From positions 1 to 21,981 of IMG/VR virus record IMGVR_UViG_3300029265_000079: a stretch of 21,981 nt of DNA. One strand, 5' to 3'. The notes under the pieces are model-generated. The model was not told the DNA's origin and ran no database searches. It saw only the letters and a list, made by a program, of their open reading frames with translations. This DNA is from a virus. Within the stretch, counting starts at the first letter, position 1; each line of letters opens with the position of its first letter. The position numbers were made by a program, and so were the translations under genes. Below are positions 5,413-12,043 of the stretch, piece after piece.

Positions 5413-5620
5413 TAAATAAAGTTTCTATATTTTCGAATGATAACGGATAATTTGTTGTCATTGATAGCAGACTTAAACACTCGTCTATACTCAATTGAAT
5501 AATAGTATAGTTGTAGTGTAACGCTCTTTCAATCTTCTGACAAGTGTCTGGATAGTCCTTGTAAGACAAGTTTAACCTATCTCTAACTTCTGGCTTTAAT
5601 CTTTCTAGTAATGTTCTCAT
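5402..5620 (-). CDS. Small protein of unknown function, first gene of an early unit
   Basis: A 72-residue mostly helical protein (MRTLLERLKPEVRDRLNLSY, a YPDTCQKIERAL helix, and a C-terminal LSFENIETLFNEN). No family recognised with confidence. The gene starts about 17 bases downstream of the expected start site of a Bacteroidota-type promoter (-7 element at 5643-5650) and so leads the unit that runs through the annealing-like, HTH, DnaA-like and DUF3127 genes. The ATG is preceded by acaactaaact, an A-rich context as expected where Shine-Dalgarno sequences are little used. Confidence 0.75.
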   Translation of the reverse strand: MRTLLERLKPEVRDRLNLSYKDYPDTCQKIERALHYNYTIIQLSIDECLSLLSMTTNYPLSFENIETLFNEN

Positions 5621-5642
5621 AGTTTAGTTGTTTTGTTTGATG

Positions 5643-5674
5643 CAAATATAATACTTCTTTTCTTCTTATGCTAA
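5643..5674 (-). promoter_or_regulatory. Bacteroidota-type promoter for the early replication unit
   Basis: On the minus strand TATATTTG (5650-5643) matches the -7 consensus TAnnTTTG exactly. Twenty bases upstream the -33 position has TTAG (5674-5671), a weak match to TTTG. Transcription would begin near 5637 and give a short leader to the ATG at 5620. The element lies in the 75-base gap between two genes. Confidence 0.6.
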
Positions 5675-5695
5675 TTAATAGCTTATTTAATCCGA

Positions 5696-5974
5696 TTATC
5701 TACCTAATTTATCGCCTGCATATTTTCGTAAATTAAAGCAGGTATCTTGAGAATGTAGATTACTTAGATCTTCCATTGATGGATCCCACCACGCATCAAC
5801 TGACTTTAGTAAATCTATTAACTCCAAACCAATCTCGCTATCTTCACCTACTTGTTTAATCCTATCTTTCATGTTAGCGTGAAGCTTATCGAACCATTCC
5901 GATCGTCTAACATAGTACCCTACTAACTCATTGATATTACCTGTGACCTCTTTTGTATTATAATTCTTCTTCAT
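5696..5974 (-). CDS. Small protein of unknown function
   Basis: A 92-residue soluble protein (MKKNYNTKEVTGNINELVGY, then YVRRSEWFDKLHANMKDR, an acidic helix, WWDPSMEDLSNL and a basic end). It is predicted mainly helical, with no membrane segment or recognised motif. Its start lies four bases past the stop of the 41-residue gene at 5978-6103. It is the last gene before the promoter at 5643-5674. Function unknown. Confidence 0.75.
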   Translation of the reverse strand: MKKNYNTKEVTGNINELVGYYVRRSEWFDKLHANMKDRIKQVGEDSEIGLELIDLLKSVDAWWDPSMEDLSNLHSQDTCFNLRKYAGDKLGR

Positions 5975-5977
5975 AAC

Positions 5978-6103
5978 TTAGCTTTTTAAATATAGTTCTA
6001 ATTGCTTCTTAGCGTTTTTCTCGCTACCTATTACCCACATTAACCATTGGTCGTTGATAAACACATCGTGTCCGTTTAGGTTCTTTTCAAATCTTTTTCT
6101 CAT
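5978..6103 (-). CDS. Very small basic protein of unknown function
   Basis: An ATG at 6103 opens a 41-residue frame (MRKRFEKNLNGHDVFINDQW, LMWVIGSEKNAKKQLELYLK, S). It fills the gap between two genes of the same direction almost exactly: its start is four bases past the upstream stop, and the next ATG is three bases past its own stop. That tight spacing is the main reason to call it real. The product is basic with a Trp-rich centre. Function unknown. Confidence 0.62.
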   Translation of the reverse strand: MRKRFEKNLNGHDVFINDQWLMWVIGSEKNAKKQLELYLKS

Positions 6104-6107
6104 AGTA

Positions 6108-6308
6108 TTAGTTTTTAGCTATTGAATAAACAACTTCGTTAAATAGTATTTTGTAGTTAACTGGGTTATCATCTCCTGTGACTATTAGTATATGTGCCGA
6201 TTTACCTAAGTGTACATTATTATACAATGCGTTCTTTGCAAGTTCGTGCGTTGCGTATTCAGTTGATGTATCTAAACCGAAATTTTCTTGAATCAATAAA
6301 TATCTCAT
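6108..6308 (-). CDS. Small protein of unknown function, first early gene
   Basis: A 66-residue protein (MRYLLIQENFGLDTSTEYAT, then HELAKNALYNN and a strand region HILIVTGDD). The start ATG at 6308 lies about 37 bases downstream of the expected start site of the promoter at 6352-6382. This makes it the first gene of the early region and probably among the first expressed on infection. Phage genes in that position often modify host functions, but no domain is recognised here. Confidence 0.75.
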   Translation of the reverse strand: MRYLLIQENFGLDTSTEYATHELAKNALYNNVHLGKSAHILIVTGDDNPVNYKILFNEVVYSIAKN

Positions 6309-6351
6309 AATAGTAGTTTTTTTTATCTTAGCTTTATTGCTTTCGATGGTT

Positions 6352-6382
6352 CAAAGATACATAAACTTTTCATTGTGGCAAT
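6352..6382 (-). promoter_or_regulatory. Bacteroidota-type promoter for the early region
   Basis: On the minus strand TATCTTTG (6359-6352) matches TAnnTTTG exactly. ATTG (6382-6379), 19 bases upstream, matches TTTG at three of four positions. Spacing and sequence fit the promoter used by the primary sigma factor of Bacteroidota. It is placed just beyond the hairpin at 6403-6434 and in front of the gene starting at 6308. Confidence 0.75.
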
Positions 6383-6402
6383 AAATAGCTTAATTAAGTG
6401 CA

Positions 6403-6434
6403 ATAAAAGAGCTATATTTCTATAACTCTCTTAT
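6403..6434 (-). terminator. Fourteen-pair hairpin with GAAA loop at the end of the late unit
   Basis: In minus-strand RNA, bases 6434-6421 pair with 6416-6403 over 14 consecutive positions. Two of these are G-U pairs that would be A-C mismatches on the other strand. The four-base loop is GAAA, a very stable tetraloop. The 3' arm ends with CUCUUUUAUU, a modest U-rich end. It begins 21 bases past the stop at 6455, so it most likely terminates the late transcript just ahead of the early promoter; a 3'-end stabiliser is the alternative. Confidence 0.65.
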
Positions 6435-6454
6435 AATCAACTAGAAAAAATGTG

Positions 6455-6649
6455 TTAATCTTTACGCTTTAATTCTTCTATACGCTTATCTATTGGTTTA
6501 TGTTCGTTTTCCAATAACAGAATATTAGACATTCGCTCTAGTTCTTTTATCACTTCAAACTTTGCGTATTCTTTCGCTAATTTAACTAGGTTATGAATAA
6601 CGTTTTTACTAGAATTAGCTTCGTATGTAATTTCTTCTTCTAAATTCAT
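6455..6649 (-). CDS. Small coiled-coil protein of unknown function
   Basis: A 64-residue highly charged protein (MNLEEEITYEANSSKNVIHN, then LVKLAKEYAKFEVIKELERM and a tail KRIEELKRKD). Heptad-like spacing of Leu, Ile and Val suggests one long coiled-coil helix. The ATG lies one base past the stop of the 33-residue membrane peptide gene, so the two are probably co-translated. It is the last gene before the hairpin at 6403-6434. No known family is recognised. Confidence 0.72.
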   Translation of the reverse strand: MNLEEEITYEANSSKNVIHNLVKLAKEYAKFEVIKELERMSNILLLENEHKPIDKRIEELKRKD

Positions 6650-6650
6650 T

Positions 6651-6752
6651 TTAATTATCTTTAAAAATTAAACAAAATAAACGTATTAATCGCTCAAATA
6701 AAAGTATTGTCAATGCAATAACTAATATATGTTCTATGATGAAGTGGATCAT
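6651..6752 (-). CDS. 33-residue single-pass membrane peptide
   Basis: An ATG at 6752 opens the frame MIHFIIEHILVIALTILLFE, then RLIRLFCLIFKDN. Residues 8-19 are strongly hydrophobic, flanked by an acidic residue and basic residues, giving one predicted membrane segment. The frame fits exactly between two genes: it begins ten bases past the metallophosphoesterase stop and ends one base before the next ATG. Spacing and hydrophobicity support a real gene. It might take part in lysis or membrane modification, but the lysis genes proper lie further right. Confidence 0.55.
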   Translation of the reverse strand: MIHFIIEHILVIALTILLFERLIRLFCLIFKDN

Positions 6753-6761
6753 TACTTTAAT

Positions 6762-7853
6762 TTAAAAAAAGTGAGTTAACCTTGCAACCTGACCTTGTGT
6801 TTTTGAATGCAAAAAACCTTCAACCGCCTTTGCGCTTCCAGTAAATCCTTTTCTGGAATGCCAAGAATCCGCAGCCGATGGACTTCTAAGGTATTCAACA
6901 GTAACACCAATGAAGTCCTTAGCATCTCTCCACTTGTACTTAACTTTGTGGTGTAAATGGTGAAGATACCAATAACGATATTTAGTTTCCGCCCATTGCT
7001 TAGGCTGCTCATGTGCCATTAACATCGGAAGGTTGTCCATCTTAGCTCCATCGCCATGCTCTAAACCTATTAAATTCGCTCCGTAGGTGTAGTATTTTCT
7101 ATGTGATACACCTGCATCTACATTTACATCTTCAGCTAACCTAAACCAAGCCTTTAACGCGTGTGCAAGATGGAATCCTGACATATAATCATGATTAGAC
7201 ATAGAGTGAACACAATCTACTGGAGCGACCTCTCTAAGCATCTCTACACATTTAACGTACAAAGCTAAAGCCGTTTCAAAATGCTCCCAAAATTTCCCAT
7301 CGCAGTCTTGATTTGTGCCTTTAGTGGTAGTGTTGTAAACGGAATCCACATGCAGTATGTCGTTGCCGATACAGAAAAGTATCTTTTCAACTTCAAATCC
7401 TTTCGCCTTATCAATTAAGCCTTGCACGCCTTCTATAACTCTAGCAACTGCAATTTCTGAATTATACTCTTCTCCTGTTTCTTCTGATTTGGCATATTTA
7501 CCTATGTGTATGTCCGCAGGATTGATTACTAATAGATGAGTGCCTTTTTCGCTTTTAATGGGCTTAGGATAGCTCGGAGCGTGTTCAGAAATAAAGGCGT
7601 TTAATCTCTCAAACATTCCACCCTCATCAAATCCACCTTCACCATCTTTGGTAACGATTGAGAATCTAAGTTCCCCGCCCATGTTCTGCCAATGCTTAAC
7701 AGATACAACGTCCTTCTTATTAATACCACGCTCTTTCAGGTGTATATCAAGTGAGGAATTGTCGTTAAGGTTGTCTAAGGTGTTGGCTCGATGCTTCTTG
7801 ACCATTTCGATCTCATCATCCTTTAATCGGAATCTATTGTTTCGTTTTGACAT
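6762..7853 (-). CDS. Calcineurin-like metallophosphoesterase with an N-terminal extension
   Basis: A 363-residue protein with the metal-binding motifs of calcineurin-like phosphoesterases in order: DIH (D114, H116), GND (163-165), NHD (220-222), then LEHGD (H266) and a His cluster (H298, H299, H301, H302) that may supply the remaining ligands. The first 100 residues form a separate region that starts with a basic HTH-like helix (RFRLKDDEIEMVKKHR). Many phages of Bacteroidota carry a protein of this kind between structural and replication genes. Nuclease activity like that of SbcD is possible, but no SbcC partner is present, so the substrate stays open. It follows the holin-like gene by 22 bases. 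Confidence 0.85.
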   Translation of the reverse strand: MSKRNNRFRLKDDEIEMVKKHRANTLDNLNDNSSLDIHLKERGINKKDVVSVKHWQNMGGELRFSIVTKDGEGGFDEGGMFERLNAFISEHAPSYPKPIKSEKGTHLLVINPADIHIGKYAKSEETGEEYNSEIAVARVIEGVQGLIDKAKGFEVEKILFCIGNDILHVDSVYNTTTKGTNQDCDGKFWEHFETALALYVKCVEMLREVAPVDCVHSMSNHDYMSGFHLAHALKAWFRLAEDVNVDAGVSHRKYYTYGANLIGLEHGDGAKMDNLPMLMAHEQPKQWAETKYRYWYLHHLHHKVKYKWRDAKDFIGVTVEYLRSPSAADSWHSRKGFTGSAKAVEGFLHSKTQGQVARLTHFF

Positions 7854-7875
7854 ATAAAAGTTTTACGCTAATATA

Positions 7876-8088
7876 CTACTTTTTTTCGAATACGCTAAAA
7901 CATAGTGGCAAAACTGCAATAAAAGATAACATAAGGGTTTGCCAAGTTATACCATGAGTTTCAATCTGAGTAACTACGGAAACAACTAGAACACCGCTTA
8001 CAGTCCTTTTAGAACTCCATTTACCTTTGCTATCCGTAAACATTTTAGGCACTATTGCCAAGAGTCCTTTTGCCCAAATTGGGTTCAT
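7876..8088 (-). CDS. Holin-like small membrane protein
   Basis: A 70-residue protein with a basic, soluble N-terminal third (MNPIWAKGLLAIVPKMFTDS, KGKWSSKRT) and two hydrophobic segments (about 30-40 and 50-66) joined by a short polar loop containing ETHG. It ends in FEKK. The DSKGKWSSKRT followed by a membrane segment is a layout I associate with holin-like proteins of flavobacterial phages. It lies in the lysis cassette and overlaps the preceding 52-residue gene by four bases (ATGA). A role in forming membrane lesions that release the endolysin is inferred from size, topology and position. Confidence 0.68.
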   Translation of the reverse strand: MNPIWAKGLLAIVPKMFTDSKGKWSSKRTVSGVLVVSVVTQIETHGITWQTLMLSFIAVLPLCFSVFEKK

Positions 8089-8243
8089 TTCTTTTTCCTT
8101 TTAGTAAACAAGCTCACAAAACTATTAATGTAGCTCAATACTTTGTTATCTTTTTCAGTTGGTGTTAATGCAACAACCACCGCTGCGAATGCTAATAATG
8201 CAGTCAATAAAGCATTCCAATTCTGTAATAAAAAATCACTCAT
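8085..8243 (-). CDS. 52-residue membrane protein of the lysis cassette
   Basis: An ATG at 8243 opens MSDFLLQNWNALLTALLAFA, AVVVALTPTEKDNKVLSYIN and a basic end SFVSLFTKRKKKK-like tail (three Lys at the very end). Residues 11-27 form one strong membrane segment and the C-terminus is rich in Lys, as in many small holins or spanin partners. It overlaps the genes on both sides (8 bases upstream, ATGA downstream), which supports that it is translated. Confidence 0.68.
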   Translation of the reverse strand: MSDFLLQNWNALLTALLAFAAVVVALTPTEKDNKVLSYINSFVSLFTKRKKK

Positions 8244-8373
8244 AATATGTATTTATTTCGATGAATATAAATGGTAGATAGAAACAAGTTTTGTATCCGT
8301 CTTTAAATTTGTCTGTCCATACTCCTACAAGTATGCCTGTGTAAAATCCTACTCCTATCTCGAACCCTGTCAT
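8236..8373 (-). CDS. 45-residue hydrophobic protein of the lysis cassette
   Basis: An ATG at 8373 opens MTGFEIGVGFYTGILVGVWT, DKFKDGYKTCFYLPFIFIEI and NTYYE. It starts one base past the endolysin stop and overlaps the next gene by eight bases, a packing that chance frames seldom show. Residues 6-19 and 31-40 are hydrophobic, so it may sit in or at the membrane. No family is known to me; lysis-associated by position only. Confidence 0.58.
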   Translation of the reverse strand: MTGFEIGVGFYTGILVGVWTDKFKDGYKTCFYLPFIFIEINTYYE

Positions 8374-8374
8374 A

Positions 8375-8737
8375 TTAATATGTCCAAATTACGTTATCAG
8401 GTAAATCTTGATCTACATCTATATGTATAAATGTTTTTGCTATTCCAACCCTTGTGAATCCTACTGCCATACAAGCCTCTAAAATTATATACCTATCTGA
8501 ACTATTAGCACAAGCTATATCAACTGCGTTGCCTCTTGTATGGGCTGAGTTAGGTTTCCCTCCTACTCGCTCATTAGTATCTTTATCTCTATAACTTGAG
8601 TTAATGTGAAAAGGGATTCCTGCAATTTGTCTAGCAGCCTCCAAACTCAGTAACAAATTATCACTCATCTTATCGTAACACTCTACACCATCACAAACGA
8701 ACTCGCTTGGCTCAAAGTACTTAATCCTTCTTCTCAT
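8375..8737 (-). CDS. Peptidase M15-type endolysin
   Basis: A 120-residue peptidase M15 domain with nothing else attached. It begins with the typical FEPSEFVCDGVECYDKM segment and continues through the INSSYRD turn. The zinc site follows: SAHTRGNAVDI gives H66 and D73, and FIHID gives H105 with D107 beside it. Family members (VanY- and L-alanyl-D-glutamate-peptidase-like) cleave peptide cross-links of peptidoglycan. No signal peptide is present, so export depends on a holin, several candidates for which surround it. The start overlaps the upstream 49-residue gene by 17 bases. The call as the lysis enzyme is strong from the motifs and position. Confidence 0.92.
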   Translation of the reverse strand: MRRRIKYFEPSEFVCDGVECYDKMSDNLLLSLEAARQIAGIPFHINSSYRDKDTNERVGGKPNSAHTRGNAVDIACANSSDRYIILEACMAVGFTRVGIAKTFIHIDVDQDLPDNVIWTY

Positions 8738-8870
8738 GGCTTAACTTCTTAATGTTATACAATGCTGCCGTAATTAGTACAATTGCCGTTAAAATGCCGT
8801 TAATGTCTGACACGCTTATTCCTATCGCTGCGGTGTTAACTATATTAGTTTCTATTAAATCCTTATACAT
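8721..8870 (-). CDS. 49-residue holin-like membrane protein
   Basis: An ATG at 8870 opens MYKDLIETNIVNTAAIGISV, SDINGILTAIVLITAALYNI and KKLSHEKKD. Residues 24-40 are a clear membrane segment followed by a basic tail. The pattern SDINGILTAIVLITAALYNIKKL is familiar from unannotated holin-like proteins of flavobacterial phages. It directly precedes and overlaps the endolysin gene, the classical position of a holin. Confidence 0.7.
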   Translation of the reverse strand: MYKDLIETNIVNTAAIGISVSDINGILTAIVLITAALYNIKKLSHEKKD

Positions 8871-8931
8871 TGATGCTCCTTAAATATATTAATAATTTCT
8901 TTATGTTTTTCGGTTTTGGATTGTACTTCAT
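8863..8931 (-). CDS. 22-residue basic micro-ORF between connector and lysis genes
   Basis: An ATG at 8931 makes an ATGA overlap with the connector stop and opens MKYNPKPKNIKKLLIYLRSI, NV, then a stop that overlaps the next start by eight bases. Both junctions look like translational coupling, so it may be a real leader peptide or a relay of ribosomes to the holin-like gene. The product is strongly basic. It is very short and could be chance. Confidence 0.35.
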   Translation of the reverse strand: MKYNPKPKNIKKLLIYLRSINV

Positions 8932-9425
8932 ATCCTCAATCCTGTATTATAAGCATTCGAAATAGGATTCATATCCGAACCAGAATTTGTTGAATACTCT
9001 GGGAAGTTACTAGAATATTCGCATAAATGATCGACTATTCTTTGACCATAGAACTCTGCCGTATCTCGCTCTTTTTGGATCAACCAATTCAAATCCGATT
9101 TACTTGCAGCCGTTCCATTCTCTGAGTTCTTCTGAGTTACCGAACCATTCTTAATCTGAAAGGAAATGAATGGCAATGCCTCCACTAATGCGTAGTGAAT
9201 TATACTGTCTTGGATATAATTATCAACTAAGCTCTTATAATGCCCAGACAATGTACCACCTTGAATTTCAGACTCTATTTTCTCATATAAATCTGTTCCT
9301 AATATTACCTGCATATTCTTATCTTGTGCTATCTTTAAAAATGGCAATAAAAATGCAGTATCAACGTTGTAATTTATAGCCGTTGAACTCTTTAATTTGT
9401 CTTCGTCGCAAAATAGTGCTGCCAT
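8928..9425 (-). CDS. Head-tail connector protein, DUF6712-like
   Basis: A 165-residue protein with the layout I know from DUF6712 proteins: an N-terminal YNVDTAFLLPFLKIAQDKNM segment, then VILGTDLYEKIESEI, a GHYKSLVDNYIQDSIIHYAL helix with VEALPFISFQI, a SENGTAASKSDLN turn and a C-terminal helix of the form WLIQKERDTAEFYGQRIVDH. The end FPEYSTNSGSDMNP matches as well. These proteins are thought to join the portal to the tail as head-completion adaptors. The start overlaps the portal stop (TAATG), so the two are coupled, consistent with physical partnership. Confidence 0.8.
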   Translation of the reverse strand: MAALFCDEDKLKSSTAINYNVDTAFLLPFLKIAQDKNMQVILGTDLYEKIESEIQGGTLSGHYKSLVDNYIQDSIIHYALVEALPFISFQIKNGSVTQKNSENGTAASKSDLNWLIQKERDTAEFYGQRIVDHLCEYSSNFPEYSTNSGSDMNPISNAYNTGLRI

Positions 9426-11152
9426 TATAGTCTTCCTTTACTTGGTGTGTCGATAGGAGCAGTTGATTCTGAACCTTTCTGTACAATATATGGATTATTC
9501 CCTACCTTTTTTTCGTTCTTCATTCCTTCATTCTTCATTATACGTCCTTTGCTATCTCTTTTACGGAAGTAAATCCTACGCATCCAGCCATGATAGCAAT
9601 TGACTCCGCCCTTATACTTGAACAAACTATAAGAACTAGAGCCTTTTGGAGCAAACTTTCCGTTCACTCCTTTGTCGCTCATCTTTTCAATATCCTCAAA
9701 TCTGTATTCTAAGCCACCACCTGCAAGTTCAATCATTCTATCACAGAACTTTCTAGATTTACCACTAGATGTCTTCTTTGATGTCTTAGTATATGCGTAA
9801 CGAACTTTATATAATCCAACATCACCATAAATACTTTTGTCGTCTGGGTTCGCATCTGACTTTAACGGGTCTGAAAATTGATGGAAACCTTCTTTAGTAG
9901 TATCAATTAAATCTTCGCTCATCAATTCCCACTCGTCTGGGTTGTTCTCTTCACCGATCAACTCCAATTCATCTAGTAACTCATCACCTAGCTCATCGCT
10001 TAAAAATGGAATTGCACTCATTTTTACACCAGTTTCCTTTTCTTCTTCTTCAATACTTAAATCTTCAGTTTCAATAAACTCAATAGGCTGAATAGTTTTA
10101 ACGTATAAATCCAAAATTATATTATTAACTGCTAATACGCTATCAATAGCATCAATTACCATGTTCTGCTTTGGTCTTATAACTGTATTGTCGAATAGCT
10201 GAGATGCCGTCTTAATTTCGTCTGCATTGTTTCCAAATCCTGAAGCATCTTTAATACCGAAAAGCATAGGACTTGTCACCTTATGACCTATTAATATTTT
10301 CTGTGTAGATTCTTCAGATAAAAATTTATATTGCTCAGAAGCTTCTGAAATTGGTATTGTTTCAATTGTCGTTGCAGTTGATGAGTCATCGTTCCAACTT
10401 GTTAACCATTTCTTCCCTCCTGTACCTGTAAGTTTGTTTTCAATCGCTCGCTCTACCTTTAACTGCTCTTCCTCTTCTGGCAGTCCATTATTAAAGTTTA
10501 CTAACATTGTAGGAGCAAAACCATTCTGTATATTAGTCTTATGATAATTCGCTATCTCTTCGTCAATTTCTGACCAAGGCAAAGCCCCAACATAATCAAC
10601 TGGACTAAAGTAAAAGAATCCAGCAGAATATGGAGCTATAACTAAAACTTGTGATTCCTCACCCTTTGCACCCGTAAAAGTTTCTATTCGTTTAGGTCTG
10701 AATCTGTCTTTTCGATACTCCTTCCAATTGTCTGAGTAGTACCAACCTTTTATCTCTCCATCTGTTGATTTTTCAGGTCTTAGGTTCTGCATTGGAATAT
10801 GCTTAGCCCTAGACACTTCTATTCTCCCCTTATTCCAAATGATATTGAAAGCACCCATTCCTAACTTTTTCAAGTCACCGCATACACGCTTAATATCTTC
10901 ACCCTTAAAGATGGTTCTCATCTTAGCAAAGTCTAAAGGTTTCCTGTCGCTATCCGTTGCAGCTACACCCTCGCCGTATATCTGATCCGATACGCTTGTT
11001 ATAATAGCATTCGAAACCGCTGAACCATTACACCTATCAATTAAGTAAGTGAAGTAGTCATTATCTTCTCCGTATGCTACCCATTCCTTTGCAGGGTTCT
11101 CTACTGCTTTAGGTGTATTAATGGATTCAAAATTAATTACTTTAAAACTCAT
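9425..11152 (-). CDS. Portal protein with an extra C-terminal Cys/His domain
   Basis: A 575-residue portal-type protein. Residues 20-130 hold the N-terminal part (AKEWVAYGEDNDYFTYLIDR and later IPMQNLRPEK). Residues 180-350 resemble the clip, stem and wing region (FSPVDYVGALPWSEIDEEIA, then TSPMLFGIKDASGFGNNADE). An acidic linker (365-440) leads to a separate domain at about 445-535 with VRYAYTKTS, RKFCDRMIEL, FKYKGGVNCYHGWMRRIYFR and conserved-looking C470, C519 and H521. I recall this domain at the end of other head proteins of Bacteroidota phages, its role unknown. Portals form the dodecameric ring through which DNA is packaged. Translation is coupled to the connector gene. Confidence 0.82.
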   Translation of the reverse strand: MSFKVINFESINTPKAVENPAKEWVAYGEDNDYFTYLIDRCNGSAVSNAIITSVSDQIYGEGVAATDSDRKPLDFAKMRTIFKGEDIKRVCGDLKKLGMGAFNIIWNKGRIEVSRAKHIPMQNLRPEKSTDGEIKGWYYSDNWKEYRKDRFRPKRIETFTGAKGEESQVLVIAPYSAGFFYFSPVDYVGALPWSEIDEEIANYHKTNIQNGFAPTMLVNFNNGLPEEEEQLKVERAIENKLTGTGGKKWLTSWNDDSSTATTIETIPISEASEQYKFLSEESTQKILIGHKVTSPMLFGIKDASGFGNNADEIKTASQLFDNTVIRPKQNMVIDAIDSVLAVNNIILDLYVKTIQPIEFIETEDLSIEEEEKETGVKMSAIPFLSDELGDELLDELELIGEENNPDEWELMSEDLIDTTKEGFHQFSDPLKSDANPDDKSIYGDVGLYKVRYAYTKTSKKTSSGKSRKFCDRMIELAGGGLEYRFEDIEKMSDKGVNGKFAPKGSSSYSLFKYKGGVNCYHGWMRRIYFRKRDSKGRIMKNEGMKNEKKVGNNPYIVQKGSESTAPIDTPSKGRL

Positions 11153-11547
11153 GTTTTTAAATATACTGAATTAATAATATTAGCTTCGGGTTCTTTTACA
11201 TATACAACCTCGCTTGTGCCATTCACCCACGCTTTACCAGTTTCACGTAAACCAAGAACAGAAGCGTCAGTAATATCTGTATTGGTAGAGCTAGTTTGTT
11301 CATAGACATCGTATTTAAAAAAGCTATTTTCCTGCATTGTAAAGTTAGGGTTTGCAGCAATGTTTACATAAAAATATAATAGTACTGACCTTTCGTTAAC
11401 TGTACTCTTAATTGCAACCCTACCCTCGCTAACTCTAGTTTGAAGATTCGTAAACACAATTAAATAGTAATTATCAAACGCATTCGTTGAGTTCTCTAAT
11501 AACGATAAGTAAACCCCATTAAATACTCCTGTTTTCAGTTTTAACAT
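11149..11547 (-). CDS. Small structural protein, mostly beta strands
   Basis: A 132-residue protein with alternating hydrophobic and polar residues (LKLKTGVFNGVYLSLLE, NYYLIVFTNL, SVLLYFYVNIA), indicating a beta-rich fold with no membrane segment. The C-terminus includes EVVYVKEPEANIINSVYL. It lies directly upstream of the portal and overlaps it by four bases (ATGA). The place and fold suggest a virion component such as a head fibre, decoration or connector-associated protein, but I recognise no family. Confidence 0.7.
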   Translation of the reverse strand: MLKLKTGVFNGVYLSLLENSTNAFDNYYLIVFTNLQTRVSEGRVAIKSTVNERSVLLYFYVNIAANPNFTMQENSFFKYDVYEQTSSTNTDITDASVLGLRETGKAWVNGTSEVVYVKEPEANIINSVYLKT

Positions 11548-11698
11548 TATCTTTCACCTTTGATTTATGTTTCTTACCTAGAGCCTTTGCGTAAGCTTTA
11601 GCCTCAGCATAATCGTTCCTTTGTGTTTGTAGTTTAATCTCTCCGTTCTCAGTTGCAGTAATTAAATACACATCTCTTAATCTATCGATCTTAATCAT
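11519..11698 (-). CDS. 59-residue basic protein of unknown function
   Basis: An ATG at 11698 opens MIKIDRLRDVYLITATENGE, then IKLQTQRNDYAEAKAYAKAL and a basic end GKKHKSKVKDNVKTENRSI. The start overlaps the preceding stop (ATGATTAA) and the end overlaps the following gene by 29 bases. It is highly basic overall, with a beta-strand-like first part and a helix (YAEAKAYAKAL). A virion-associated or assembly role is possible; nothing specific can be said. Confidence 0.6.
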   Translation of the reverse strand: MIKIDRLRDVYLITATENGEIKLQTQRNDYAEAKAYAKALGKKHKSKVKDNVKTENRSI

Positions 11699-12041
11699 CT
11701 GTGTTATCTCTAATTAATTCCATAGCTTCTGCATTAGTCATTAAGCAATTACTAGGATAGTTCAATTTTGAACCTAAATCTAACAACGTAGATACTTCAC
11801 CACCTAACCAAGAGCAATCTAGTTCAACTACATAATATTTAGCTTTACATATATTAAGCTCTACAACATTCCCAAACTTAACTCTATTATCAATAGCAAC
11901 CTCTTCGAATGTTGTAGGTAATACCTCAACTAAATCATTATCTATATCGTAAACTTTTCGTGCATAATTGCCTTCTAATTTAGAAGGAATTAACCCTTTG
12001 TACGTTGCCTTATTGAGGCATATAAATATATTTCCTTTCAT
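11691..12041 (-). CDS. Protein of unknown function downstream of the LamG adhesin
   Basis: A 116-residue protein with a strand-rich first half (MKGNIFICLNKATYKGLIPS, YDIDNDLVEVLPTTFEEVAI) and a small helical C-terminus (NAEAMELIRDNTDD). It has three Cys scattered in the middle (positions about 65, 76 and 99). It lies two bases past the stop of the LamG gene. In many phages such small genes after an adhesin encode chaperones or accessory proteins of the fibre, but no motif proves that here. Confidence 0.68.
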   Translation of the reverse strand: MKGNIFICLNKATYKGLIPSKLEGNYARKVYDIDNDLVEVLPTTFEEVAIDNRVKFGNVVELNICKAKYYVVELDCSWLGGEVSTLLDLGSKLNYPSNCLMTNAEAMELIRDNTDD

Positions 12042-12043
12042 AA

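Noticed and set aside
6776-7012. Second minus-strand frame of 78 codons inside the metallophosphoesterase gene
   Set aside because: It lies fully within a gene with all catalytic motifs in another frame and its product looks like a shifted translation.
7357-7857. Plus-strand frames of 60 and 69 codons opposite the metallophosphoesterase
   Set aside because: No promoter, no spacing to other plus-strand genes and no protein-like composition; they are shadows.
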